Numbered from the stretch's first letter, positions 16,634-25,951 are shown. The stretch: 64,000 nt of DNA from Streptosporangium subroseum (GCF_900188345.1 NZ_FZOD01000033.1:1-64000), one strand, 5' to 3'. Notes: generated by a model from the sequence alone, not told the origin. A program made the numbers and translations.

Positions 16634-17734
16634 CTACCCGTGGCCCTTCACCGGATCCCACCCCTCGGACAGCGGCTCGGGCATCGGGCAGGTGCTGCCG
16701 ACCTCGAGGAACTCGGACCGCTCGGCGGACTCGGCGATGGCCAGCATCGTGTCCAGGACGTGCAGGCCCAGCTCTCCGGTGGCGCGGTGCGGCCGGCCCT
16801 CGCGGATGGCCTGGGCCATGTCGAGCACGCCCAGACCACGACCGGCGGTGGTACCCGGCGTCGGGACCGGGGTCCACTCGTCGTCGCCGGCCCGGCGCAA
16901 CCGCACCTCGCCGCCGAAGGTGTTGGGGTCGGGCACCTCCATGGTCGCCTCGGTGCCGGTGATCTCGATGAACCCCCAGCGGGGAAGCGGCGAGTCGAAG
17001 GTGAACACCATCGTGGCGGCCTGCCCGGCGGCGAACTCCACGAGAGCCGCCGTGTGGGTGGGGACCTCGACCGGGAAACGGGTCCCGGCCCTGGGCCCCG
17101 AGCCGATGATCCGCTCCTCCCGTGCCCGGCGGGCCATCGCGGCCACCCGCCGGGTCGGCCCGAACAGCGTGACGAGGGCGGTCAGGTAGTAGGGGCCCAT
17201 GTCGAACAGCGGTCCGGCGCCCCGCTGGAACAGGAACTCCGGGCTGTGGTGCCACGATTCGGGACCGGGGCTCTGCAGCAGTGTCAGAGCGGTCAGGGGG
17301 GCGCCGATCGCCCCTTCGGCGACGAGCCGGGCCGCGGTCTGCAGACCGGCGCCGAGGAAGGTGTCGGGAGCGCTGCCCAAGCGCACCCCCGCCGTCGCGG
17401 CGGCCTCCACCAGCTTCGAGCCGGACTCCCTGTCCAGGGTGAACGGCTTCTCGTTGTAGACGTGACGCCCGGCCTCGACCGCCGCCATCGCCACCGCGGC
17501 GTGGGCGGACGGGATCGTGAGGTTGACGACCAGTTCGACGTCGGGGTGGGCCATCGCCTGTTCCGGAGTGGTCGCCACCGGCACGCCGTACTGGCTCGCG
17601 ACCTCCTGGGCACGGGCCAGGTCGAGGTCGGCGCAGGCCACCACCCGCACGTCGGGGAAGGTGATCAGGTTGCTCAGATACTGGTGGCTGATGGTGCCGC
17701 AGCCGACGATCGCCACCCCGAGAGGGCTTGTCAC
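16634..17734 (-). CDS. Gfo/Idh/MocA-family sugar oxidoreductase
   Basis: A 366-aa NAD(P)-dependent dehydrogenase. The Rossmann motif is VAIVGCGTISHQYL (residues 7-20), and the catalytic EKPF motif (HVYNEKPFTLD) is followed by the C-terminal a/b substrate domain with GAGPLFDMGPYYL. It would oxidise a sugar or inositol-type substrate. GTG 17734 is the start: it overlaps the TGA of the upstream isomerase gene (GTGA), so the two are translationally coupled. The long open frame upstream of this is antisense to nothing real. Confidence 0.92.
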   Translation of the reverse strand: MTSPLGVAIVGCGTISHQYLSNLITFPDVRVVACADLDLARAQEVASQYGVPVATTPEQAMAHPDVELVVNLTIPSAHAAVAMAAVEAGRHVYNEKPFTLDRESGSKLVEAAATAGVRLGSAPDTFLGAGLQTAARLVAEGAIGAPLTALTLLQSPGPESWHHSPEFLFQRGAGPLFDMGPYYLTALVTLFGPTRRVAAMARRAREERIIGSGPRAGTRFPVEVPTHTAALVEFAAGQAATMVFTFDSPLPRWGFIEITGTEATMEVPDPNTFGGEVRLRRAGDDEWTPVPTPGTTAGRGLGVLDMAQAIREGRPHRATGELGLHVLDTMLAIAESAERSEFLEVGSTCPMPEPLSEGWDPVKGHG

Positions 17735-18480
17735 GGGCTCACCCGCCCCGCGGCGACCAGGCCGGTCAAGTAGGCGTGGCTGTCGGCCAGCGCCTCGACC
17801 ATGTCGGTGGCGCAGTGGTCCAGCTCCACGATCCGCACCGCGTCCGGCGCGGTGGTCAGCGCGTTCACGATCGGCACGCTGCCCGCGCCCACCGCCGTCA
17901 TCGGCCCCTCCTTCGTCGCCGGCCCGTCCTTGACGTGCAGGTAGCGCACCCGCTCGCCCAACCGGGTCAGCAGCGCCGACGGGTCGACCCCGCCGGTCGC
18001 CGCCCAGTAGACGTCGACCTCCAGGAGCACCTCGGGGGCCAGCAGCTCGGCCAGCACCTCCAGGGCGGGACGGCCGTCCACCGACTGTTCCAGCTCCCAC
18101 CAGTGGTTGTGGTAGCCGAGCCGCAGACCGTGGCCGGCCGCCTCGACGGCCGCCTCGTTGATGGTCCGGGCGGCCAGCTCCAGCCCACCCAGGTCGGCGA
18201 ACCACTCGGCGGGAGCCATCGGCACGATGACGGTGTCCGCCCCGATGACGGCGGCCGCGGCGAGCACGCTCGACCGGCGCTCGTCGAGCAGCGGGCCGTG
18301 CACGCTGCACACCGTCAGCCCGGCCTCCTCGAGGTCGGCGGCGAGCCCGACCGGATCCACGTGCGGGTCGTACGGCTCGACCGCGCCGTACCCTATTTCG
18401 GCGATGCGGCGTAGCACGGCGCGGCGGTCGACGGCCGTCTGCTCACGAACGGAGTACAACTGGACGGCGAGTGGGCTCAT
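17731..18480 (-). CDS. Sugar phosphate isomerase/epimerase-like TIM barrel
   Basis: A 249-aa AP-endonuclease-2/xylose isomerase-like TIM barrel (LAVQLYSVREQ at the N-terminus, GYHNHWWELE, LEVDVYWAATGG, YLHVKDG), with His, Glu and Asp metal ligands at the usual strand ends. These proteins commonly pair with Gfo/Idh dehydrogenases, interconverting keto sugars. It is coupled to the downstream dehydrogenase by GTGA; the kinase gene lies 60 bases upstream. Confidence 0.9.
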   Translation of the reverse strand: MSPLAVQLYSVREQTAVDRRAVLRRIAEIGYGAVEPYDPHVDPVGLAADLEEAGLTVCSVHGPLLDERRSSVLAAAAVIGADTVIVPMAPAEWFADLGGLELAARTINEAAVEAAGHGLRLGYHNHWWELEQSVDGRPALEVLAELLAPEVLLEVDVYWAATGGVDPSALLTRLGERVRYLHVKDGPATKEGPMTAVGAGSVPIVNALTTAPDAVRIVELDHCATDMVEALADSHAYLTGLVAAGRVSP

Positions 18481-18540
18481 CCCAGGTCCCTTCGACGTTT
18501 GAGGATCTGCTCCGCGCCGGAGGAGTTCCCCCGGCGGTGT

Positions 18541-19494
18541 TCAAGGGCCCCGGTAAGGCGTTCTCCCCTCGGAGGGAAGGACCAGGGCGGCGGCGCCGTA
18601 CAGACCCGCGTCACGTTCCAGCGTGGTCCGGCTGACGGTGAGGCGATGCAGGAAATCGAGCCCGGCCTGTTTGGCGACCGCCTGCCGCAGCGGGGCGAGC
18701 AGCGTCTCACCCGCCGCGGCCACGCCGCCCCCGATGACAACGTCGTCGACGTCGAACAGGGCGGCCGTGGTGAGAATCGCCGCGGCCAGCGCGTCCGCGG
18801 TCCGCTGGAAGGCCAGCTGCGCGACGGGAACCCCGCGGGCGGCGTCCGCCGCGAGCGCCTTGGCGTCCGGGTGCGCGGCCGGGCAGGTCCAGCCGTTCGC
18901 CAGCGCCCAGCGGACCATGCTGGGACCGCTGGCGATGGTCTCCAGGCATCCCACCGCTCCGCAGGGGCAGCGCTGCCCGTGCGGGTCTATGGCGATGTGC
19001 CCGATGTGACCGGCGTTTCCCGTCGGCCCCAGGTACGGCACGCCGTCCAGGACCAGCCCGCCGCCCACGCCCGTGGACACCACGATGCCGAGCAGGACCC
19101 GGGGGGCCGAGCCATGCCCGCCGTGCCCGCCTCGCCACCACTCCCCCAGCGCCATGCACTGGCCGTCTCCGGCCAGCGCGACGGGAAAGCCGTGAGGATC
19201 GGGAAGGTCGTGAAGGTCGGCAAGGAGCTCTCGCACGGTGTCGACCAGCGGGAAGCCCCGCCAGGACGGGATGTTGACCGGGCTGACCGTGCCGGCGAGG
19301 GCGTCGATGGGACCTGCGGAGCCGATCCCCACCCCGGTCAGGCCGGCGGCTCCGGCGTCGCGGACCAGCGAGGCCAGCGTCGCCACGGGATCCGGTCCCA
19401 CCGGCAGCTCCGCCCGCCGGGTCATGGTCCCGTCGGGGTGAACGACCGCGACGGCGAACTTGGTGCCGCCGATGTCGATTGCCAGGGCGGTCAC
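18541..19494 (-). CDS. ROK-family sugar kinase
   Basis: A 317-aa ROK protein without a DNA-binding domain, hence a kinase. The ATP motif is DIGGTK (residues 7-12), the zinc signature is the CxCGxxGCLE run (HGQRCPCGAVGCLET), and GTGNAGHIGH/ESGH-like GHIGHIAIDPHG sits ahead of it. GTG 19494 overlaps the TGA of a 25-aa ORF. It probably phosphorylates the sugar processed by the two downstream enzymes; glucose or a hexosamine are the usual substrates. Confidence 0.92.
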   Translation of the reverse strand: MTALAIDIGGTKFAVAVVHPDGTMTRRAELPVGPDPVATLASLVRDAGAAGLTGVGIGSAGPIDALAGTVSPVNIPSWRGFPLVDTVRELLADLHDLPDPHGFPVALAGDGQCMALGEWWRGGHGGHGSAPRVLLGIVVSTGVGGGLVLDGVPYLGPTGNAGHIGHIAIDPHGQRCPCGAVGCLETIASGPSMVRWALANGWTCPAAHPDAKALAADAARGVPVAQLAFQRTADALAAAILTTAALFDVDDVVIGGGVAAAGETLLAPLRQAVAKQAGLDFLHRLTVSRTTLERDAGLYGAAALVLPSEGRTPYRGP

Positions 19495-19568
19495 AGCCGG
19501 ACCTCGCCGACGCTTCTGAGCAGGGAGAGGTTGGCGGTGGCCGATACGGCCACCACGCGGCTGTTCAC
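19491..19568 (-). CDS. 25-aa ORF translationally coupled to the ROK kinase
   Basis: GTG at 19568 has a strong ribosome binding site (GGAGGAA, 3-4 bases before it) and opens a 25-codon frame, beginning VNSRVVAVSATANLSLL, that ends in TGA overlapping the kinase GTG (19491-19494). The kinase itself has only a weak GAGG, so its translation likely depends on this leader ORF. It is too short for a domain; it may be a leader peptide or the degraded end of an upstream gene. Confidence 0.55.
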   Translation of the reverse strand: MNSRVVAVSATANLSLLRSVGEVRL

Positions 19569-19662
19569 GGATTCCTCCGATGTATTCGGTGGTTGAGAGG
19601 TTCGCAGATCTGGGCAAGCAAACCGGGCAAAGATAGCAAACACCCCGAACGTACGACGTCGA

Positions 19663-19676
19663 TGACAACGTTGTCA
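19663..19676. promoter_or_regulatory. LacI-family operator TGACAACGTTGTCA
   Basis: A perfect 14-bp palindrome with the central CG and TGxxAxCGxTxxCA pattern of LacI-family operators. It lies 95 bases upstream of the coupled leader ORF and 257 bases before pgm on the other strand, so it likely controls the sugar operon and possibly pgm. No LacI gene is adjacent; one occurs at 32956, but its putative operators are different. Confidence 0.7.
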
Positions 19677-19932
19677 ACGGCGCGCGGCAACGTGCTTCGA
19701 CGGACGGGTTCCGGGGACCGGGCAGACCGGAAGCCGGGGCGGAGAGACGCCGACGGCACAGCGGGGACGGGCGCTCCGGGAGATAGGACGAGGTGGCGCG
19801 GAGACGCGCCGGCGGCGTGGCCGACCGGCGCTGAGGATCACCCGCTAGATTTCCGCACATTCGAGATCAAGTATGCGGTCTTCTCGAATTTGAGGGTAGA
19901 TACGGTTGGCAGGGATGACTTGGGAGATTTTT

Positions 19933-21570
19933 ATGACGTATGAACGCGCGGGGCAGCTCGCCCAGCCGTCCGATCTTGTCGACGTGGCCCGTCTGGTGAC
20001 CTCCTACTACGCGCTGCACCCCGATCCGGGAGAGGTCGGCCAGCGGGTGGCGTTCGGGACGTCGGGGCACCGTGGTTCCTCACTGAACGTCGCGTTCAAC
20101 GAGGACCACATCCTCGCGACCAGCCAGGCCATCGTGGAGTACCGCGCGGCGCAGGGAGTGGACGGCCCGCTGTTCCTGGGCGCCGACAGCCACGCGCTGT
20201 CCGAGCCCGCGCAGGTCTCGGCGCTGGAGGTCTTCGCGGCCAACGGGGTGACGGTCCTCATCGACAGCCGGGGCGGCTACACCCCGACGCCGGCGGTCTC
20301 GCACGCGATCCTCACCCACAACCGGGGGCGTACGGCCGGACTGGCCGACGGGGTGGTGGTGACCCCCTCGCACAACCCGCCCGGTGACGGTGGCTTCAAG
20401 TACAACCCGCCGCACGGCGGCCCGGCCGACACCGACGCCACCTCGTGGATCCAGGACCGCGCCAACGCGCTGATCGCCGACGGCCTCAAGGAGGTCAGGC
20501 GGATTCCCTACGTCAGGGCGCTGGCCGCCGACACCACCGGCCGTCACGACTTCCTCGGCCACTACGTCGACGACCTGCCGTCCGTGCTGGACCTCGACGC
20601 GATCCGGGCGGCGGGGGTGCGCATCGGCGCCGACCCGCTGGGCGGGGCGAGCGTGGCCTACTGGGGGGAGATCGCCGAACGGCACCGGCTGGATCTGACG
20701 GTGGTGAACCCGCTGACCGACCCGACGTGGCGGTTCATGACGCTGGACTGGGACGGCAAGATCCGGATGGACTGCTCGTCGCCGTACGCGATGGCCTCGC
20801 TCATCGCCAACCGCGACGCGTTCGACGTCTCCACGGGCAACGACGCCGACGCCGACCGGCATGGCGTCGTCACTCCCGACGGGGGGTTGCTGAACCCCAA
20901 CCACTACCTCGCCGTGGCGATCTCCTACCTCTACTCCCACCGGCCCGGCTGGCCGGCGGACGCCGGGGTCGGCAAGACGCTGGTGAGCAGCGGCATGATC
21001 GACCGGGTGGCGGCGGATCTGGGCAGGCGGCTCATGGAGGTGCCCGTCGGGTTCAAGTGGTTCGTGCCGGGACTGCTCGACGGCTCCCTCGGTTTCGGCG
21101 GTGAGGAGAGCGCCGGGGCCTCGTTCCTGCGCCGCGACGGCTCGGTGTGGACCACCGACAAGGACGGCCTGATCCTGGCGCTGCTGGCCGCGGAGATCAT
21201 CGCGACCACCGGCCGCTCACCGAGCGAGCACTACCGCGACCTGGTGTCCAGGTTCGGCGATCCCGCCTACGCCCGGGTCGACGCCCCGGCGAGCCGGGAG
21301 GAGAAGGCGGTGCTCGCCAAACTCTCGGCCGAGCAGGTCACCGCCGACACCCTCGCCGGCGAGCCGATCACGCAGGTGCTGACCTCCGCCCCCGGCAACG
21401 GCGCCGCCCTCGGCGGGGTCAAGGTCTCCACCGACAGCGCCTGGTTCGCCGCCCGGCCCTCCGGTACGGAGGACGTGTACAAGATCTACGCCGAGTCCTT
21501 CAAGGGCCCGGAGCATCTGGCACGGGTGCAGGAGGAGGCCAGGAACCTGGTGTCGGCGTCCCTGGGCTAG
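19933..21570 (+). CDS. pgm: Phosphoglucomutase (alpha-D-glucose 1,6-bisphosphate dependent)
   Basis: A 545-aa enzyme of full family length that interconverts glucose 1- and 6-phosphate. The phosphoserine loop is TPSHNPP (144-150, Ser146), the metal loop is GNDADADRHG, the sugar-binding loop is GGEESAGAS, and the phosphate-binding ARPSGTED is near the C-terminus. ATG 19933 is chosen because GGGAG lies 7 bases upstream. An inverted repeat ATTCGAGA...TCTCGAAT (19859-19889) lies in the leader. It is divergent from the sugar operon. Confidence 0.96.
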   Translation: MTYERAGQLAQPSDLVDVARLVTSYYALHPDPGEVGQRVAFGTSGHRGSSLNVAFNEDHILATSQAIVEYRAAQGVDGPLFLGADSHALSEPAQVSALEVFAANGVTVLIDSRGGYTPTPAVSHAILTHNRGRTAGLADGVVVTPSHNPPGDGGFKYNPPHGGPADTDATSWIQDRANALIADGLKEVRRIPYVRALAADTTGRHDFLGHYVDDLPSVLDLDAIRAAGVRIGADPLGGASVAYWGEIAERHRLDLTVVNPLTDPTWRFMTLDWDGKIRMDCSSPYAMASLIANRDAFDVSTGNDADADRHGVVTPDGGLLNPNHYLAVAISYLYSHRPGWPADAGVGKTLVSSGMIDRVAADLGRRLMEVPVGFKWFVPGLLDGSLGFGGEESAGASFLRRDGSVWTTDKDGLILALLAAEIIATTGRSPSEHYRDLVSRFGDPAYARVDAPASREEKAVLAKLSAEQVTADTLAGEPITQVLTSAPGNGAALGGVKVSTDSAWFAARPSGTEDVYKIYAESFKGPEHLARVQEEARNLVSASLG

Positions 21571-21905
21571 AACAACCGGCTGAACAACGTCCTGGGCGGC
21601 CTCTCGGAGCCGGCGATTCTGACGGACGGCCGATCCGGGACGTTGCGCCGGACCGTCCGTCGATCTCCACCTGGAACCCGGCAAACATCCGTCTATCTCT
21701 ACCTAGAACCCAACAAAAAGGGGTGTTAAGGTCATCCGTCACATATAGATCGTCATCCCTTCGTTGTTCCCCATCCCCGGCAACTCAGGACCTGCGGTGA
21801 GGCGCGAGCCCGCCGTCCGTCGTGGGTGGGCGGGAATCTCCGGAGACGGCGGGGAGAGGCGCCGGACGCGGACGCCGGTATGCGGCGGACAGGGATGGAA
21901 GCGGC
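21571..21905. other. Intergenic region: hairpin, 32-bp direct repeat, promoter
   Basis: A composite hairpin (GACGGACGG 21621-21629 with CCGTCCGTC 21653-21661, inner stem TCCGG/CCGGA) probably terminates pgm. Two imperfect 32-bp direct repeats follow back to back (21656-21687 and 21688-21719; the core ATCTCCACCTGGAACCC recurs as ATCTCTACCTAGAACCC). A TATAGA-like -10 at about 21744 may start the amidohydrolase transcript. No gene is visible. Confidence 0.6.
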
Positions 21906-23135
21906 ATGTCGACGTGGTTCAGCGGCGCGGTGGTCATCGACGGTAGCGGGCGCGACCCGGTTCGAGGACAGGCGGTGGAGGTCGACGGGGGGCGGATCGT
22001 CCGGGTGGGCGGGACGCCTCCGGCGGGAGCCGAGGTGGTCGAGTGCGACGGGCTGACCCTCACTCCCGGGCTCATCGACGCGCACGTGCATCTGGGGCTG
22101 AGCAGCGACATCGACGCCAGCCTGCGTCGGGAGCTGTCGGTGGCCGAACTGGCCGCGGACATGTTCGCGAACTGCACGCGGACGCTGGAGGCCGGGTTCA
22201 CCACCGTGCGGGACGTCGGAGGCATCGACGGGGGACTCGCCGCGGTCGTCGCGCGGGGTAAGGTCCGGGGTCCGCGGATCCTGCAGTGCGGGCCCATCCA
22301 GTGCCAGACGGGCGGGCACGGGCATTTCGCGGCCGACTGGGAGCCGACCTCCGACTGGAGTGACCACCACATCCCGGGGTTGCGGTCGATGGCGCTGCTG
22401 TCGGACGGGCCGGACGAGATGCGTAAGAACGTGCGGGAGTCGTTCAGACGCGGGGCCGAGTTCATCAAGCTCTGCGTCACCGGCGGGGTCGTGTCCAAGC
22501 ACGACAAGCTGACCGACACGCAGTTCACCGTGGAGGAGATCGCGGTGGCCGTGGAGGAGGCGGCCGCGCGCGGCACGTACGTCACGGTGCACGCGCACAA
22601 CAACCAGGGCATCCGCAACGCCGTCAAGGCGGGGGCGCTGTGCGTGGAGCACGGCTCCGAGATCGACGAGGAGACCGCCACGCTGATGGCGGCCCACGGT
22701 GTGGCGCACGTTCCGACGCTGGCGGTGGTGCACGCCCTGACGGAGAACGCCGCGGCCAGTGGGTTGCCGACGGCGATCGCGGACCGGCTGGGGATCGTGA
22801 TGCAGGGGCAGATCGACGGGTTGCTGGCCTCTCGCGAGGCGGGTGTGCGGGTGGGGCTCGGGTCGGACCTGATCGGGCCCGATCAGTCCGGCCGCGGGTA
22901 CGAGCTGGTGCTCAGGTCGAAAATCGAGACGCCGATGGCCGCGCTGGTGTCGGCAACCAGCGTCAATGCCGGGATTCTCGGGATCTCCGACCAGGTCGGC
23001 ACGGTGCACGAGGGCAAGCGGGCCGACCTGGTGGCCTTCGCCGGCAACCCGCTGGACGATCCGTCGATCTTCGCCGACCGGGCCAGGGTGGCGCTGGTGG
23101 TCCAGAACGGCGACATCGTGGTGGACCGGCGCTAG
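21906..23135 (+). CDS. Metal-dependent amidohydrolase (imidazolonepropionase/Xaa-Pro dipeptidase-like)
   Basis: A 409-aa amidohydrolase-superfamily enzyme. Metal ligands are visible as HVH (after LTPGLIDA), a carboxylated-Lys candidate in FIKLCVTGGV, His in TVHAHN, His in CVEHGSEID, and the catalytic Asp in GLGSDLIG. The ending GKRADLVAFAGNPLDD is typical of the M38-like branch that hydrolyses cyclic amides or C-terminal dipeptides. ATG 21906 has GGAAG upstream; the longer frame is unsupported. It is cytoplasmic, with no signal peptide. Confidence 0.9.
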   Translation: MSTWFSGAVVIDGSGRDPVRGQAVEVDGGRIVRVGGTPPAGAEVVECDGLTLTPGLIDAHVHLGLSSDIDASLRRELSVAELAADMFANCTRTLEAGFTTVRDVGGIDGGLAAVVARGKVRGPRILQCGPIQCQTGGHGHFAADWEPTSDWSDHHIPGLRSMALLSDGPDEMRKNVRESFRRGAEFIKLCVTGGVVSKHDKLTDTQFTVEEIAVAVEEAAARGTYVTVHAHNNQGIRNAVKAGALCVEHGSEIDEETATLMAAHGVAHVPTLAVVHALTENAAASGLPTAIADRLGIVMQGQIDGLLASREAGVRVGLGSDLIGPDQSGRGYELVLRSKIETPMAALVSATSVNAGILGISDQVGTVHEGKRADLVAFAGNPLDDPSIFADRARVALVVQNGDIVVDRR

Positions 23136-23309
23136 CGCCGCTGTCCGGGTCGAGGCCAGGGCGTGAGTGTGGCCGTCGCAGTGGGCACGGGCCGCGTCGA
23201 CTTCGGGAAGGTTGGCATCGGCCCGGTCCTTGACCGCGTACGGCAGTTGGTGGAGGCTGCGGCCGAGCCCGATGATCTCGTAATCCCCCCGGACACGAAG
23301 GAAAATGGC

Positions 23310-24242
23310 ATGACCATGCGCGCAGTAGTCATCCGATCGGTCGGCAGTCCCGATGTCGTGGAAATCGCCGAGGTCCCTCGCCCGGAGCCGGGAGCCGGAC
23401 AGATCAGGATCAAGGTCGAGGCCGCGGCCCTCAATCCCGCCGACGCCGGCCTGTGGAGCGGCGGGTTCGGCCCGGTCCCCGACGGGGAGTATCTCGGGCT
23501 TGGCTGGGACGTCGCGGGAACGGTCGACGCCGTCGGCCCCATCACCGACCTCACCGTCGGCGACCGTGTCATCGCGATCATCCACGGGGGCGGGAAGCCA
23601 CTGGGCGGCCAGGCGGAATACGTCGTGGTCGAGCAGTACGCCGCCGCCCTCGCCCCCGCCCGCTTCGACTCCGCCGCCGCCTCGACGCTGCCGCTCAACG
23701 CGCTCACCGCCGTCCAGGCCCTCGACAACCTCGGACTGCGCTCCGGCGACACCCTCGCGGTCACCGGAGCCGCCGGCGCCGTGGGCGGCTACGCCCTGGA
23801 GATCGCCCGGACTCGCGGTATACATACGCTGGCACTGGCCCGGCCGTCCGACGAGGAGTACGTCACCGGCACGCTCGGCGCACGGTGGTTCGTGACCTCC
23901 GGTGACGACCCCGCCGCGGCGATCCGCGGCATCTGGCCCGACGGCGCCGACGGCGTCCTGGACGCGGCGGTGCTCAGTGACGCCGTGACCGGCGCCGTGC
24001 GTGACGGAGGGAGCTACACGGGCCTGCGGGGTGACCGGATCCCCAGGCCCACCCGCGGCATCAAGATCCACCTGACGAGCGTCGCCCCCGACGGCGCCGG
24101 TCTCACCAAGCTGGTCCACCTCGCCGACGCGGGCCTGCTGACCCCCCGGGTCGCCCAGACATACCCGCTGGCCGATGCGGCCAAGGCCCACGCCCTGATG
24201 GTCCAGGGCGGCCTGCGCGGCCGGGTCGTGCTGATCCCCTGA
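23310..24242 (+). CDS. Zinc-independent quinone oxidoreductase-like MDR dehydrogenase
   Basis: A 310-aa NADPH-dependent medium-chain reductase: GroES-like N-terminal half (MRAVVIRSVGSPDVVEIAEVP ... ALNPADAGLWSGGFG) and Rossmann motif AVTGAAGAVGGYALEIA. Catalytic zinc ligands are absent, as in quinone reductases. GAAGGA 7 bases before ATG 23310 fixes the start. The 174-base gap upstream holds no clear gene. It is convergent with the sigma factor gene. Confidence 0.9.
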   Translation: MTMRAVVIRSVGSPDVVEIAEVPRPEPGAGQIRIKVEAAALNPADAGLWSGGFGPVPDGEYLGLGWDVAGTVDAVGPITDLTVGDRVIAIIHGGGKPLGGQAEYVVVEQYAAALAPARFDSAAASTLPLNALTAVQALDNLGLRSGDTLAVTGAAGAVGGYALEIARTRGIHTLALARPSDEEYVTGTLGARWFVTSGDDPAAAIRGIWPDGADGVLDAAVLSDAVTGAVRDGGSYTGLRGDRIPRPTRGIKIHLTSVAPDGAGLTKLVHLADAGLLTPRVAQTYPLADAAKAHALMVQGGLRGRVVLIP

Positions 24243-24314
24243 CCTCCGGCCCACCTCCCCGGAGACGGAATTCGAGACTGGGCAACCGCCGCTGTCGGCC
24301 GTGACCGGCGGCCG

Positions 24315-25559
24315 TCAGGAAGTGAGTCGCGCCGCGCGGCTGTGCAGGTAGTGCTGTTCGGGGAGGCTGGTGGTCAGGCGTGCGGCCCTGCGGTAACAGG
24401 ACAGGGCCGCCTCGTGATCACCGGCCATCTCCAGCAGGTGCGCCCGGACCGCGTGCAGCCGGTGGTGGCCGGCCAGCCGACTATCGGTGTTCAGGGGGTC
24501 GAGTAGCGCGAGCCCGGCGTGCGGGCCCCGCACCATGGCGACCGCGACGGCGCGGCCGAGGGTGACCATGGGATTGGGGGCCAGGTCTTCGAGCAGCCGG
24601 TACAGCTCAACGATCTGAGGCCAGTCGGTGTCCTCGGCGCGGGCCGCCTCGCCATGCACGGCGGCGATGGCCGCCTGGAGCTGGTACGGCCCCAGCGGAG
24701 CGCGGGCCAGGGCGCGGGTGATCAGGGAAATGCCCTCGTCGATGGACTCCCGGTTCCACAGGCCGCGATCCTGTTCGGACAGCGGGACCAGACTGCCGTC
24801 AGGCCGGGTGCGCGCCAAGCAGCGCGCGTCGATGAGCAGCATGAGCGCCAGCAATCCGGCGACCTCGCCATCGTCGGGTAGTGCCCGGTGGCCGATTCGG
24901 GCCAGCCGAATCGCCTCGCCGGTCAGGTCACCGCGGTGCAGCTCCGGGCCCGAGGTCGCGGTGTAGCCCTCGTTGAAGATGAGATACAGCACGTGCAGAA
25001 CGACGCGAAGCCGATCCGTCCGCTCGGGCTCCGGCGGCATCTCGAACGTTGCGCCGGCGGCCCTGATGCGCTGTCTGGCACGGCTGATGCGCTGGGCCAT
25101 GGTCGTCTCGGGGACCAGGAACGCCCGCGCGATCTCCGCCGTGGTCAGACCGCCGACCGCGCGCAGTGTGAGCGCGATCTGCGAAGGCGGGGTGAGACTG
25201 GGATGGCAGCAGAGCAGCAGCAGGATCAACGTGTCGTCCTCGTCCCGCGGTTCCCCGGTGTCGGCGGCGGGCGCGAACAGTTCGTCCGGCGGGGGCCACG
25301 AAGCGATCATCTCTTCTCGCTTTCTGCTGGCCAGTTCGCTGCGGAGCTGGTCGGTCATCCGGCGGGAGGCGACCGTGATCAGCCATCCCGAAGGGTTGTC
25401 GGGCACCCCGTGCACAGGCCATTGCGTCGCGGCGGCCAGTAACGCCTCCTGGACCGCGTCCTCGGCGGTCTCGAAGTTGCCGTAATGCCGCACCAGCGCG
25501 GCGAGGACCTGCGGCGCCGGCCGGCGCAACAGGTCCTCGATGTCGTCGCCGGTGTTCAC
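24315..25559 (-). CDS. ECF RNA polymerase sigma factor, ECF42 type with C-terminal TPR-like extension (DUF6596)
   Basis: A 414-aa protein: sigma region 2 (residues about 12-75, ETAEDAVQEALLAA, WLITVASRRMTD), region 4 (about 115-170, LTTAEIARAFLVPETTMAQR), and a long helical extension (about 180-410; VLHVLYLIFNEGYTATSG, then TPR-like repeats) that defines the group and regulates activity in place of an anti-sigma factor. GTG 25559 overlaps the TGA of the DGPF/YCII gene, the hallmark partner of ECF42 genes. Two TGTCGA-N17-CGAC promoters nearby are its likely targets. Confidence 0.93.
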   Translation of the reverse strand: MNTGDDIEDLLRRPAPQVLAALVRHYGNFETAEDAVQEALLAAATQWPVHGVPDNPSGWLITVASRRMTDQLRSELASRKREEMIASWPPPDELFAPAADTGEPRDEDDTLILLLLCCHPSLTPPSQIALTLRAVGGLTTAEIARAFLVPETTMAQRISRARQRIRAAGATFEMPPEPERTDRLRVVLHVLYLIFNEGYTATSGPELHRGDLTGEAIRLARIGHRALPDDGEVAGLLALMLLIDARCLARTRPDGSLVPLSEQDRGLWNRESIDEGISLITRALARAPLGPYQLQAAIAAVHGEAARAEDTDWPQIVELYRLLEDLAPNPMVTLGRAVAVAMVRGPHAGLALLDPLNTDSRLAGHHRLHAVRAHLLEMAGDHEAALSCYRRAARLTTSLPEQHYLHSRAARLTS

Positions 25560-25951
25560 ATCTCCTGACCGGACATGTCCATGATCGGATGTACTTCCAC
25601 TGCGGCGAACCGTGCGTCGGGGATGCGCGCGGCGATCTCGCTCGCCCGCTCCAGGCTCTCGCAGTCGACCACGACGTATCCTGCCAGCTGCTCCTTGGTC
25701 TCGATGTAGGGCCCGTCCGTGGTGGCCGGGACACCGTCGCGCACCCGAACGCTCCTGGTGTTCACCGGGTCGGCCAGCGCCGCGGCCACGATCAGCTCAC
25801 CGGATTCGGTGATCTCCCGCTGTAGGGCCTCGGCCTGCCTGGTCAGCTCATCGCGCTCTTCCGCCGGCATCGCCAGGAACTGCGGATTACGCAGGAACAG
25901 CGGATGCGCCCAGCTCTGTGGGTTGCTGTAGATCAAGAGCAGATATTTCAT
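25556..25951 (-). CDS. DGPF/YCII-domain protein, ECF42 partner
   Basis: A 131-aa YCII-like (dimeric a/b barrel) protein. MKYLLLIYSNP opens it and TDGPYIETKEQLAGYVVVDC carries the DGPF-type signature. Such genes neighbour ECF42/ECF41 sigma factors, and their products are probably regulatory partners or small-molecule enzymes. GAGGGAG before ATG 25951 supports the start. It is coupled to the sigma gene by a GTGA overlap. No TGTCGA promoter lies directly upstream, so transcription may read through from the VOC gene. Confidence 0.92.
   Translation of the reverse strand: MKYLLLIYSNPQSWAHPLFLRNPQFLAMPAEERDELTRQAEALQREITESGELIVAAALADPVNTRSVRVRDGVPATTDGPYIETKEQLAGYVVVDCESLERASEIAARIPDARFAAVEVHPIMDMSGQEM

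Noticed and set aside
21753..24254. 833-aa minus-strand open frame opposite the amidohydrolase and MDR genes
   Set aside because: It is antisense to two well-supported genes and shows only His/Asp/Arg-rich low-complexity sequence. The part at 23150-23300, in the gap, has no recognisable homology either.
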